Assembly: GCA_019925095.2 (NCBI GenBank)
Contig: CM034388.1
Location: 3,645,501 to 3,709,500 of the forward strand
DNA from: Dendrolimus kikuchii
Taxonomy: Eukaryota > Arthropoda > Insecta > Lepidoptera > Lasiocampidae
Reading direction: 5' to 3'
DNA: 64,000 nucleotides
Shown here in pieces: positions 1-10,500 of this stretch. The position numbers and the translations under genes are program-made. Below the pieces are notes generated by a model. That model saw nothing but the letters and a program-made list of their open reading frames with translations, did no database searches and had not been told where the DNA came from. The first letter of the stretch is position 1. Every line of letters starts with the position of its first letter.

Positions 1-178
1 GTAAGACGGACATTCGAAAAGCGATATAGTGACGGACTCTGCGCGTGTTATTGAATCGTGCAGTTTATACTAGTAGTGTCTAGTTATATTTGTACCTATG
101 TTATACGTGTTTGTATAGTTCCAATAAATTCTATAGTAATTCCAACGGTATTTTAATTGGAGTTTCACACTCGTAACA
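1..178 (+). mobile_element. Possible LTR remnant at left edge
   Basis: The segment has an AATAAA signal near 123 and ends in ACA at 178, as the 3' end of a long terminal repeat would. No second LTR, primer site or gag/pol frame is in view because the window starts here. The call rests on general appearance only and could be ordinary intergenic DNA. Confidence 0.25.
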
Positions 179-197
179 ATATTTTAGTTTCTTGCAT

Positions 198-555
198 AAG
201 GGGCCATCCACAAATTACGTCACAGGAATTTCATGTTTTACGAGTATTTGACCCCTCCCCCGTCCTATTCACAGCTGGTCACATTCATGATACTCCCCCC
301 CCCCAATAGTGTCACATCACATATTTTGCAATTTTACATTAAGACATTATTAAATTAGAACAGCAGTTACGTAATTTGTTTTATTTCCATTTAAATTATT
401 TTTTAATCATTTAAACACTGCTACAGATAGAGTTGGAAATATTTTTAGTTTCCAATTTCGTGTTAATTAGCTTAAATATAATAGATATTGAAATGTGACG
501 TCATGAAATTTAGGATCCTCCCACCCGTTGTCACACATTGTCACACTCCGACCCC
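198..555. mobile_element. MITE-like repeat with GGGGCCATCCACAAATTACG end
   Basis: The left end reads GGGGCCATCCACAAATTACG followed by TCACA. Near the right end TGTGACGTCATGAAATTT is a degenerate inverted partner, followed by a C-rich stretch with TGTCACAC motifs. There is no ORF. It looks like a decayed non-autonomous DNA element; I cannot name the superfamily. Confidence 0.35.
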
Positions 556-1028
556 CTTTGACTTTTAATCTATAACTGGTTATAGGTTAAAAAATATGTT
601 TTTAATAATAACATGTTTATTGAACGTTCTAATAGAGACTTCCTAAAAAAACAAACACATACTTACATACAATTATCAGCCCATGAACAGCCAGTTTTAA
701 GATTAGCGGCGCCTTGGGTGAGAATTCTTTTCAGTGCACTCTCTATTCACCGTTTCATATGTATATGTTTTTGAAGTGAAACTTCTATATAGGCGGGGTC
801 TTAGAATTTTTCTGTCACGAAAAAGCGTTACGGCCGCGTGGGGTGAGCGGCATAAATTTAGACTAGACGTGGTGAGAGGCGTTTTTTGGGTTCGGATCGA
901 ATCCAGTTTTTTTGTTTGATAAAATAAAATAAATTTAAATAATGCATTCATTACAATGTACCTAACCTAACCAAATCATAATTTGCAGCAAACCTGCGAA
1001 AAATCGAAATGTGTGCTGGGACATTAAT
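556..1028. other. AT-rich stretch, nothing recognised
   Basis: Short ORFs here on both strands have no recognisable domains. A GAAGTGAAACTTC motif near 773 resembles the terminal motif of the neighbouring MITE. I see no gene. Confidence 0.4.
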
Positions 1029-1215
1029 ATAGTAGAAGTGAAACTTCAACGGACAAGTGGAAAAACAAATCACAATGGACCAGTGCAAAATCGAATGGCA
1101 ACGGACAAGTGGCAACACGAATCGCAACAAAACTTTAACATGAAATTTTACGGGCAGTTTGTTAATGTAATTGTCCGAATTTGAAAACCGTCCGTTGAAG
1201 TTTCACTTCTACTAT
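1029..1215. mobile_element. Short MITE with about 25-bp perfect terminal inverted repeats
   Basis: The left terminus ATAGTAGAAGTGAAACTTCA (1029 on) recurs in inverse orientation at the right terminus, ending TTTCACTTCTACTAT at 1215. The 187-bp interior has no ORF but repeats the motif CGGACAAGTGG. This is a non-autonomous DNA transposon; a TA target duplication is possible. Confidence 0.65.
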
Positions 1216-1427
1216 GTGTTTATGTGAGACAGATGGTGATACAAACAGACGGACTACCCACCACTTTCTGTGGCATTGTCGCCTATAAAATTTCAAAGTG
1301 TCTAGTCATCCGCTTACCGGACGTCTAGATAATCTTATCCATGTTTGAAGTGTCTAAAATTAAGTGCTTTCACCATAAATGCGTTACCCATCTCAAGACA
1401 TTACTTATTGTTACGGCTATACTTTAT

Positions 1428-1746
1428 CCGTGCAGGAACGGAGAAAGAATACAATTTCCTGCGGCCGGGCGGCCTGTCGTAAGAGGCGACAAAGCAACCC
1501 ACAGCCAGGTGGTAGGGTATTTGCTCGACTGGATGGCTACCACCCCTGGTCTAAAGTATGTCGCCATAACAACCTTGAGTTGTGTTCCGGCATTAGTGAC
1601 CAGGTTCCAGTTTCCCTTAAGAGAGCAGCAGCGCATTTGTAGCGCCTTTGGTGTTACAAATGTCCATAGGCGATGGTAACCGCTTTCCATCGAGTGGGCC
1701 GTCTGCCTGTCTGCTGAACTCCAGCAATAAAAAAAAAAAAAAAAAC
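1428..1746 (+). mobile_element. Retroposon family S (SINE-like), plus-strand copy
   Basis: An unit of about 315 bp starting CCGTGCAGGAACGGAGAAAG and ending in an A-run after CTGCTGAACTCCAGCAATAA. The same unit recurs at 25872-26113, 33495-33805, 41374-41672, 58340-58647 and 59707-59985, on both strands. Its last 95 bp or so resemble the 3' end of the LINE at 2363-4217. There is no clear pol III B box, so it may be a LINE-derived internal-deletion element rather than a tRNA SINE. Confidence 0.6.
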
Positions 1747-1931
1747 AGTTGCAATTCAACAGAAATTGTATTAATAATCGAGGCGCTGTCGTTAATCAAA
1801 TCTCAATGCTCCCTGAGCTGCAACCATATCTGGTGGAATTAAAAGAAACAATTCTGCTTGACATGCAAGAACAAATGGAGTCAGAGGAAACATTCATGTA
1901 CAACATTAGAGGTATCTCGCCTAAAACCTGA
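1747..1931 (+). CDS. Putative terminal coding exon of an unrecognised gene
   Basis: Directly after the A-tail of the retroposon a possible acceptor (GCAATTCAACAG, ending about 1760) precedes an open frame of roughly 57 codons that stops with TGA at 1929-1931. The peptide is acidic and helix-prone (for example LPELQPYLVELKETILLDMQ, then EQMESEETFMYN), with natural-looking composition unlike nearby shadow frames. ATTAAA occurs near 1971. No upstream exon is recognisable in 1-1400, so the gene would have to extend left of the window. I do not recognise the family; it may also be a chance ORF. Confidence 0.35.
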
Positions 1932-2007
1932 GTAATTATTTAGTAAAATAATTTTTCAAACCTTGTATACATTAAAAAAACCGAATAATAATAATTTTAA
2001 AAGTAAA

Positions 2008-2362
2008 AGTCAGAAGGCCCAGCTTGCCATACACAACACGGTGCTGGTACCTACGCTCACGTATGGAAGCGACAGTTGGGTATGGAAGAGAGTATGAAAG
2101 TAGAGTAAACGCGGTCGAGATGCGAGCACTGCGCAAAAGCTGCGGAGTGACGCTCGCGGACCGCGTTCGTAATACCGAAGTAAGAAAGAGAGTTGGTCTG
2201 AAGGTAAGGAAAGGAATGCTCCGGTGGTTCGGGCATGTGGAAAGAATGCATGATGAAAGAACGACTAAACAGATATACAATGCAAAAGTGGATGGATGCA
2301 GGAGTCATGGAAGGCCACGACACACCTTCCATGATCAAATTGATCGTGTACTAGCAGAAGGA
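2008..2362 (+). mobile_element. RTE-like LINE fragment (family R), interrupted by a second LINE
   Basis: Encodes part of the reverse-transcriptase C-terminus seen in many copies here: ESRVNAVEMRALRKSCGVTL, then [14 protein letters not shown], then [18 protein letters not shown]. The copy is 5'-truncated and stops at 2362, where an unrelated LINE begins. Other copies continue from this point with the [13 protein letters not shown] segment. Confidence 0.75.
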
Positions 2363-4217
2363 GTACAGCAGACAGGCAGACGGCCCACCTGATGGAAAGC
2401 GGTTACCGTCGCCTATAGACGTTTGCAACACCAGAGGTGTCACCAACGCGCTGCCGGCCTCGAAGAAATTTTATGACACCCTTTTTAAAAAACCCCATGT
2501 TGTAGCGCTGTGGGAAAACCTCGGCTGGGAGCTCATTCCAAATCCCCACGGTACGCAAGAGAAACGTTCTAGAGAACCGTTGCGTACAAGAGCGAAGCGG
2601 CTCAAGGTAGTGGGGATGAACTCCCAGCCGATGGCGTGCGGTGCGGTGGTAAAAAGAAGACGAAGGCACCATTCTGAACAGTTCCTCGGAACACTCTCCG
2701 TTGTATAGTCGGTAGAATACGCAGAGAGACGCGAAGTCTCTCCGAAGGCCAAGCGTATCTAAACCGTCTGTGAGTATGGGATCGTCAACAATGCGAGCGG
2801 CTCGACGTTGAATACTGTCCAGGGGGTTTAGCTGGTAGGCGGGTGCCCCGGCCCACAAGTGTGAGCAGTACTCCATATGCGGCCTCACCTGGGCTTTGTA
2901 AAGCACAAGGCGTTGCCGCGGAGTGAAATACTGCTTGGACCGGTTTAGCACTCCCAGCTTCTTGGAGGCAAGTTTTGCCTTGACTTCAAGGTGGCCCCTG
3001 AACTGTATATCGTTTGCAATGTCGACACCAAGGATCCCAATACTCTTAGAGGTGGTAAGGGGTGTTCCTTGGAACTGAAGCGCATGTACGAAAGGGGTTT
3101 TCTTGGCAGAGAATACGCAGACCTGTGTCTTTGTAGGGTTGAATTGGACAAGGTTTTCTCTAAGGAGTTCTCTATCTTAGACACAATTCTAACCCGACTT
3201 TCCTCCACAAATGATCGAGGGACGTTTGCACGTCCAGAGTAATGTGCGTCGCCGGTGCTGTCATCCGCATAACAATGAATGCCGTCAATGGACAGCATAT
3301 CATTGATATGCAAAATGAACAGCGTCGGCGACAGCACACAACCCTGGGGCACACCAGCATTGATGGGCTTGATGCTAGAGCAGCAACCGTCGACAACGAC
3401 TTGTATGCTGCGGCCATCAAGAAAGCTGGATAGCCAGGTGCAAAGTCCCTCGGGTATCCCGTAAGATGGTAGCTTTGACAGAAGAGCCCTGTGCCAGACC
3501 CGATCGAAGGCCTTAGCAATATCTAGGCTGACAGCCAGAGCTTCCCCTTTGCTCTCAATGGCTTCAGCCCAACGGTGGGTCAGGTACACCAGAAGATCCC
3601 CAGCGGAGCGACCATGGCGGAAGCCATATTGCCGGTCATTTAAGAGCTGGGAATCTTCAAGGTACCCCAAGAGCTGCACGTTGATAATTCGCTCCATCAC
3701 CTTTGAAAGCAAAGAGGTTATTGCTATAGGCCTATAATTCGATGGGTCCGTTCGGTCACCTTTTTTGGGGATGGGGTGAACATGGGCGATCTTCCACGAA
3801 GCGGGGACACAACCGCTGCGGTAGGAGAGAGTAAAAAGTCGGGCAAGGACTGGAGACAGCTCAGCTGAACACGTCTGCAACACAATTGCTGGTATGCCAT
3901 CTGGACCGGATGACTTCTTGACGTCGAGGGAGCGGAGGGCACGCCGGACTACTTTCTGAGTAAAGCGAATCTCCGGCATGCTGGACTCACACCCAGGGAT
4001 CGTAGGTGGAGTTTCTCCCCCGTCGTCAAGAGTCGAATTGGCCGCAAAGATTTCGCCCAGAAGATCGGCTTTATCCTTGGCGGCGTGTGCCAGACGGTTG
4101 TGCGCTGTGCGCAGAGCTGGAAGAGATGCGTGACAAAGGTTTCCCTCGACAGATTTGGCGAGGGCCCAAAAAGCTCTACTCCCGGAGGGGTACTTTGAGA
4201 GGCGCTCGCCAATTCTG
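2363..4217 (-). mobile_element. 5'-truncated non-LTR retrotransposon (Jockey/CR1-like) with frameshifted RT
   Basis: The minus strand encodes the reverse-transcriptase domain: KKSSGPDGIPAIVLQ, PIPKKGDRTDPSNYRPI, the LDIAKAFDRVWH motif with a catalytic Asp, NAGVPQGCVLSPTLF and the YADD catalytic pair. A frameshift at about 3155-3180 moves the remainder into another frame, which runs to 2403 through SKQYFTPRQRLVLYKAQVRP and RTVGIWNELPAEVFP, the usual C-terminus of lepidopteran elements of this type. There is no endonuclease domain, so the copy is 5'-truncated at about 4217. It is inserted in, or abuts, the RTE fragment on its left. The clade is inferred from motifs. Confidence 0.8.
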
Positions 4218-4257
4218 CCGATGTGATCGAATTTTGCTATCGATAAACTATCGATAT

Positions 4258-4352
4258 CCTACAACTATTGTTCATTTTAGAGTAATTTTACACATTTTTA
4301 GATAATAAAACTGCACAGCACAACGTCTCCTTTCAGTTCCCGCCAAAAACTC
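4258..4352. repeat. 95-bp dispersed repeat, inverted copy at 17573-17668
   Basis: Begins CCTACAACTATTGTTCATTT and ends CAGTTCCCGCCAAAAACTC. Near-identical sequence occurs in reverse complement at 17573-17668. There is no ORF; it may be part of a longer, otherwise decayed element. Confidence 0.7.
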
Positions 4353-4906
4353 CCTGTGTGTGTTGTGTATACATACATACATAGACATACACGACAGATA
4401 AAAATAGGGAAATTAATGATCGTGAAAAAATAAAATATTAGTGTTATAAATACGTATTTCAAAAATTAAAATAAATAATCTGAAACGATATTATTTACAT
4501 TTAAATTAAATACCATTTGTATCATATTTTAGGTCGCATTGTGAACGTGTGTGATTTAGCCTCGGTACCAGTACTTTCACTGCCTATCCTGCCCTTCTCT
4601 TCGGAACACAACGAAACTGTCTTGCGGAAGGAGTGAGCAGGACTGTGATACCCACATAAAGGACCATTTCATATAGCACTACAACCAGAAAAGAAAGAAA
4701 CAAGCAACCTGCAGCTAAAGCTTCACCAGATTGGCGCTTAACGGCCTTATTCTTGTAGAAGCTTATATTCAAAAGAATTATTGTGGAAGGGCGGGAGTCT
4801 ATAGTCTTAACGCTGCTACTGCCCAACTGTGGGAGTCCCCATTTAAGCGAAATGGTATGCCCGCCACGTTTGTCCAAAGCAGGTTTTATAGTATATTAAT
4901 AATTTT
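4353..4906. other. AT-rich intergenic, nothing recognised
   Basis: Contains a short ACATACATAC run near 4370 and small ORFs without recognisable features. Confidence 0.4.
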
Positions 4907-4908
4907 GC

Positions 4909-5013
4909 TATGAATGTCAAAGAAGCAAGTGAGTTATGTAAGAATAAGCCTGAATGGCGCGCTGTTGTTCCTGCCTACCCCGCAAGGGAACTGGCGTGAA
5001 GTTATGTATGTAT
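4909..5013 (+). mobile_element. RTE family R 3' end with (TATG)n tail
   Basis: AATGTCAAAGAAGCAAGTGA through CCCGCAAGGGAACTGGCGTG followed by TATGTATGTA. This is the last 100 bp or so of the family-R C-terminus, with its microsatellite tail typical of RTE elements. Confidence 0.75.
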
Positions 5014-5225
5014 GTAATAATTTTGATGAGCCTTTTTCTTACGTCAATATTTTCCAGTGATTGTAACAATATACGCATTACGTCATACGTTTATAAAACT
5101 GACCAGGTATCTTACCCACGTCATAAGAACGAAGTAGAAGTGTGTTCTACTAAGCTCATAATAAGCTTCTTGTCTCCACTTGGCGCGGTCCATGGCATCC
5201 CTTTTTGTGCCACCATTACGCCATA

Positions 5226-6733
5226 TAGTATTCAAGTTAAAGACCTTCCATTTTTGACTTTTGGACCTTATTCAGCGATTGTCATTTTTAATATTGTTTA
5301 TCTAAATAAAAAAATAATAAATAATCGGCAGACAAACACACACATTGTATATCCCCAAATTAAGCAAGTCACGCTTGTGTTATGGGCAATATACAACGGA
5401 CTACTCTGGGGCCGATCCCAGACACCCAGACCATCCATGTAAATAACGGAGAAAATACATTTCCGAAATTTACTATACCAGGAATCGAACCCGGAGCCTC
5501 TGCGTTAAAGTGAGGTAGGCCGGCAAAGGCTTAGCCCGCTCAACCACAGAGATTTTCAATTACAAAAGTATCGGTAAAATAATACAACGTCATCTTTTGT
5601 TACGTAGAAGAATCAGGATATATGGTGCAATTTATTACAAAGTAATTTTGTATTATCAGGCTATGCCTGCGGCTTCGTCCACGCTTGACATATAATTCCC
5701 GCGGGACTCCCGGGACACAAAGTATTATAGCATTTAACCCTTACGTCCCCAAACCAGTATTTCTTGGGTCTACCTACCCCTTCTACTGGGGCCTGGCATG
5801 CCATGCTGGCTCATGCTACTAGGCTATTACGTGCTATCACTATTTAAAAACTAAGCATATCTAGATAATTACTTGAAATTTTATGTTTAAAAATTAATTA
5901 TCTCGTAGTTATATGAGAACCATTTAAATTCGTACATTCTCTCTTCGTACACAGCTTTCCGGTTCACAATTTTGTTGTCCGTCTCTTGTTTCCTTGCCAG
6001 CCTTGAGCGCCATTTGACCTGCAGATTATCATATTAGTCATAAATAAATATAAGAAATATCTATAATATGATAACATTCTAAATATACCGTAAATGTACA
6101 TTGAAGCTATTTAAAAAAACTGGAATAAACTATATAAACAACGAAGAACCCGATGCATTTTTTTTTAGATTTCTTGTCTGTTTGTTCTGGATTCATGTAA
6201 AAACTACTGGGCCGATTTCCATGTGGTTTTCGCTTATCGACAATTAATTCTTAAACGTAAAATCTGCGCTACTTTTCATTCTGGAAATCCAGCGGAATTT
6301 TTTCTGGGAATGATTTAAAAAACGGGAATTAAACCGTGCGATGTTTTCACTGATGTTTAGCAAATTTTATGTAATAAAATGTGTGATTTTTTAACCCGGG
6401 ATCTCCGCGGTAATTTCCCGAGAGCGATTTGAAGTTATTTGGAAGCATAAAAAATAGCTTATTCAGACTAAAACAATAGCTATTCTTTTTTAAATGCTAT
6501 CCCGCTAATCCCGCGGGAATTACATGTCAAGCGTGGACGCAGCCGCGGGCATAGAATAATAATATTACATTACTTTGCAATAAATTGCACAATATATCCT
6601 GATTCTTCTACGTGACAAAAGATGGCGTTGTATTATTTTACCAATATTTTTTAATAGAAAAACAATATTAAAAATGACAATCGTTGAATAATGTCCAAAA
6701 CTCAGAAATTGAAGGTCTTCAACTTGAATACTA
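5226..6733. mobile_element. 1.5-kb element with long inverted repeats, left arm split by a SINE
   Basis: The left arm (5226-5311 and 5557-5706) pairs in inverse orientation with the right arm (about 6509-6733): TAGTATTCAAGTTAAAGACC against its complement at 6714-6733, and TTCCCGCGGGA at both inner ends. The right arm is continuous, so the SINE at 5312-5556 inserted later. The 800-bp interior has no ORF. This is probably a foldback-type non-autonomous DNA element. Confidence 0.65.
5312..5556 (-). mobile_element. tRNA-derived SINE (family T), minus strand
   Basis: Reading the minus strand gives an A-box-like region (TGGTTGAGCGGGCTAAGCC), a B box (GGTTCGATTCC) and a body ending CTGCCGATTATTTATTATT. 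Other copies are at 26938-27167 and 48564-48805. Confidence 0.8.
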
Positions 6734-7547
6734 GTTACATCCAGCAAACAAAGTAAAATTAAACAAAAAAGTTACACGAGAAAAAAACCTCTCATATACA
6801 CCTACACATTTTGTTTTTACTGTTGGAACACATTGAACAATTAATAGAAACTTCTTAGCAGTTTCGGCAAGTTTTTGTCCATTTTCATAAATAATTATCA
6901 GTATTTCTTCGCATATCAACTGAATCAAATCAAATCATTATTCCATTTTGCGTTCCGAGATAGCAAAGAGAATTTAACACTACGTTACGAGTTAATATGA
7001 ACACACCCAGTTTAAATGACAATGACATATTATTATAATGAATTTTTACTCAATGCGTTAAACATGCTCAGTAAAATTCTTTGCGTCAACTCAATAGCTC
7101 GCTCCAAGGAACATATTACTCTCTTTCGTAGATCTCACTTTACTCGCACAGCATTGCACTTTATTTCTAAAATGCCCAATAGTGCATCAAAATATTATTT
7201 TAAAACACAGAATAAACAAAGCATATGCTATGCTTGTCCTGCGTCCACAAACTTTTAGCAAGATAGGTTTTAAATTGTGTAAAAATGCACAAATACATTC
7301 AGAAAAAGTCTAGCTCACCGGGTGGCGCCAATGCCGGTACAGATGGCTGAGTTAGCGCTATTGCGCTGCGTAGCGCCACAATACCGTATATCTATATATC
7401 GCCTACGCGCAATCACAACACAGGCAACACTGGATTATGTTAAACCGTAAACGTCAAAATCAGCCCGTCCTCGATATGGGGTGATATCATAGATCTGTAT
7501 AAAATGCAAATTAACCTATAATACTATTTAAAAACTACAATAATAAT
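6734..7547. other. Region upstream of CCDC51, no other gene seen
   Basis: AT-rich, with small ORFs lacking recognisable features. The promoter and 5' UTR of the CCDC51 orthologue should lie at its right end. No TATA element or initiator can be called with confidence. Confidence 0.4.
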
Positions 7548-7592
7548 ATGAAAAAATGGCTGACCGCCTCCGACAGTTCGCCCAAAGGTTAA
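7548..7592 (+). promoter_or_regulatory. Upstream ORF overlapping the CCDC51 start
   Basis: An ATG at 7548 lies 8 nt before the main ATG in a different frame and opens a 14-codon ORF ending with TAA at 7590-7592, inside the coding sequence. If the transcript includes it, scanning ribosomes meet it first. The context of the main start (AAAAAATGG) is better than that of the upstream one (ATAATATGA), so leaky scanning would be expected. Confidence 0.5.
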
Positions 7593-10500
7593 AAGATAAA
7601 GTGCCATTCTCACAAATTAACGTGAGCAGTCGGGAAAAGGTAGATCAACTTATAACCAAATATGTTCCGGCAGCAAAAGTCAGTGAAATTGCTGAGAAAT
7701 TTAAACAAGAAACCATCACGAAAAAAGTGCAAGAGTTAGTTACAAGATACGAAAAATTCACTGGAGTTGAAGAAATCATGGCTTTGCAAAACACTGTTAT
7801 TGATGCACAGGTAAACTTCACCAAGGTCAAGGTTTATTATTCATTAACCTCTTTTTAGACTGTAATATCCTGGTACTATTTGCGTAGTCTATTAATTTGT
7901 AAATATTTCCATCAATGAAAGTAATATGTAATCAACTGGTATAATATAGACTGGAAACCACAGAAATAATAACTCAAGGCTAACGCCTTAGCTCTTGCTG
8001 GAATAAGTAGTTATATATGGCTCTATCACAGGTATAGAGCATTCTTTGATGATAAAATGTAATATATAAATAAGCCTTTTTGTACACATTTAATCTTATA
8101 ATGATTATGAAGCAACATCGAGATATATCATGGGTACAGTTTAGAATTTTGCACCCAGAATGGAAGGGAGATATATGGGAGTCGACCTCCACCATTTTCG
8201 GCCGCTGGAGATGCAGTTTTTGGGTGTGGTATAGTTATAGGGCACATTTATTTGTTATTTGAGATATAAAAAAATAATAACCACGAAGGCTAAGGTAGGA
8301 GCTCTACTTTGCTTCACACCCGCCTTAGCCTTCTAACCTATATTAAAAAAGTTTGGATCTGTTCATAATAAATAAATGTGCCCTATAACTATACCCCACC
8401 CCAGTTTTTTATATTTAATAAAAACAAGGGGACTCAGAGGGGCTGGTAAAAAATTATAAATAACTCTACTTGATTAGAATTAAGGGAGTCAACCCCCCCA
8501 TTCCGGTGACTGGATCTGCATGGTTTTTCTAATATAAAAATATAGTAGGGTCTTGGCTATTTGGTACAAATTTCAAAGTAAATTGTTAAGTGGCAGGTGA
8601 GTAAATATAACAAAAGATACTGTTTTAATGGCCAAGATTTGTATTTTAAAGTTATACATACATACATACATACATGACTTCACGCCAGTTCCCTTGCGGG
8701 GTAGGCACGAACAACAGAGCGCCATTTAGGCTTTAAAGTTATGTTTATGGAATACAGTAAATTGCAGAATATTAATTTTAGGAAAGGTTCATGGCAGCCC
8801 AAGACAGGAGGCGAGACTTAGGTAAACAGCTTGCGAACATCGAAGCCAGGCTGAAAGAACTCCATGCTGAAATGCAGAACACTATGAAGGGTGATGAGAA
8901 ATATTTACAGCTTTGCACTGAAGAGCATAAAGTAAGAAATTTTTTGCTATATATTATTTAGTTACTAATACACTCTTGGGTTATTCCAGTAAAAAAATGT
9001 ATTCACATTTCTAATCCTGTCCATGATCATAGACAGAAAAAAAACTCTTTGTCAATCACCACATACATAAATGATGTGTATTTTAAACCATGCTCAATGA
9101 AAAGTTCCATAGAGGCAATAAACACCCACCATTTTTGTAATTTTGCTTTGAAGCCCCAAAAGAAGCATTTCATTTATCATACCCTACTTCTCAAATACTA
9201 TTTTATTTTTACTATATTTATTTGGAAATGAAACAGTTTACAACTAAATTACTTACTGTTTATAAACAAAAACCAAGCTATCTTATCTGTGTTCGCCTAA
9301 CCAACAATGAAATTATAAAGGAAATAAGTGAAAAAAACCAAACATTACAAAAGTGGCATTTGATCCCAGTGTCCAGAAGAATTTTAAATAGTAACTAGTT
9401 TGATATTATGCAATAAATGTTGCTTAAACATATTGGACCTTATACAAATTCTTTTTTAAACCCTTTAATGACTCAGAATTAATTTTCACTTTAATTAATT
9501 GTACAAAAAATGTTGCTTAAAATTTAATTAGTGTTACGAAAATTAAATAGAAATTCGGCTAAGGTAAGCCAATTGAAAAACATACCCTATACCAGGGGTC
9601 ACCAAATGGTAGACCGCCGACCCAATTTGTGCAGAGAAAAAATATCAGTTTCCTCATAGATATGTAAAAAAAAATACCTTTGTTATTTCCGTAATTACAT
9701 TTCTTTAATAAATATTTTTTTCTATAAAATGTTGTGCGGACTGCATTGGTCATTTCATTTCTTAAAACGGACCCCGAGTGAAACTAATTGGTGACTGTCT
9801 ACCATCCTATAACTGCTATGTATTTTCTTATTAAAATTCGTATTTTTAATTTTGCAATGTTATCACATATTTTGTAACAAAAGCCTGTGCCCAATCAGAT
9901 AATGAATAGCTGTTTCATTCAATATGTGTGGATAGCTTCCACGTAAGAGATAGTAATAATATATGCACAAATAAAAATGTAAGCGCCAATAAATTTAACT
10001 CATTCAAGCGGCGCAAATATGCAACTTTCAGTGAGAGTTATATGTTTGTGCCATTTGCTGTCGAAACGCTTGGACCGTGGGGTCCTGAGGCCATTAGCCT
10101 CTACCAAAATTTATCGAAACGACTCATTGACTCTTCAGGTGATCAGAGGGCTGGTGCTTACCTCGGCCAACGGATCAGTATGGTGATCCAGCGAGGAAAC
10201 GTAGCCAGCCTTCTGGGCACCTTACCCATAGAAGATGGTGATCTGGGCTCAGTATTCTACTTATAGTCTTGATGGACTATGAGTAGAATACAATACAAAT
10301 AAGTTAAGTTTTCCTGCATTGTATTCGATTATATGTAATTTTATTTTATTAAATTAAGCATTTAACTTTTAATTTAAAAATAAATAAATTTAAAACCCTT
10401 GTAACTTTTTGGTTCCTAGGCACTAGTTTCTTAAATGTAGGCTATGGGCAATCGAGTTGTATGAAAAGTCCACCCCACTGATATATTACTTTGCCATAAT

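Larger units (their letters stand above)
7811..8781. other. CCDC51 intron 1
   Basis: Holds the inverted-repeat element at 8229-8396 and an RTE tail at 8658-8735. A motif around 8175-8220 (GGGAGTCGACCTCCACC) recurs imperfectly in direct orientation at about 8485-8525, so the inverted repeat may be the core of a longer element. Confidence 0.5.
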
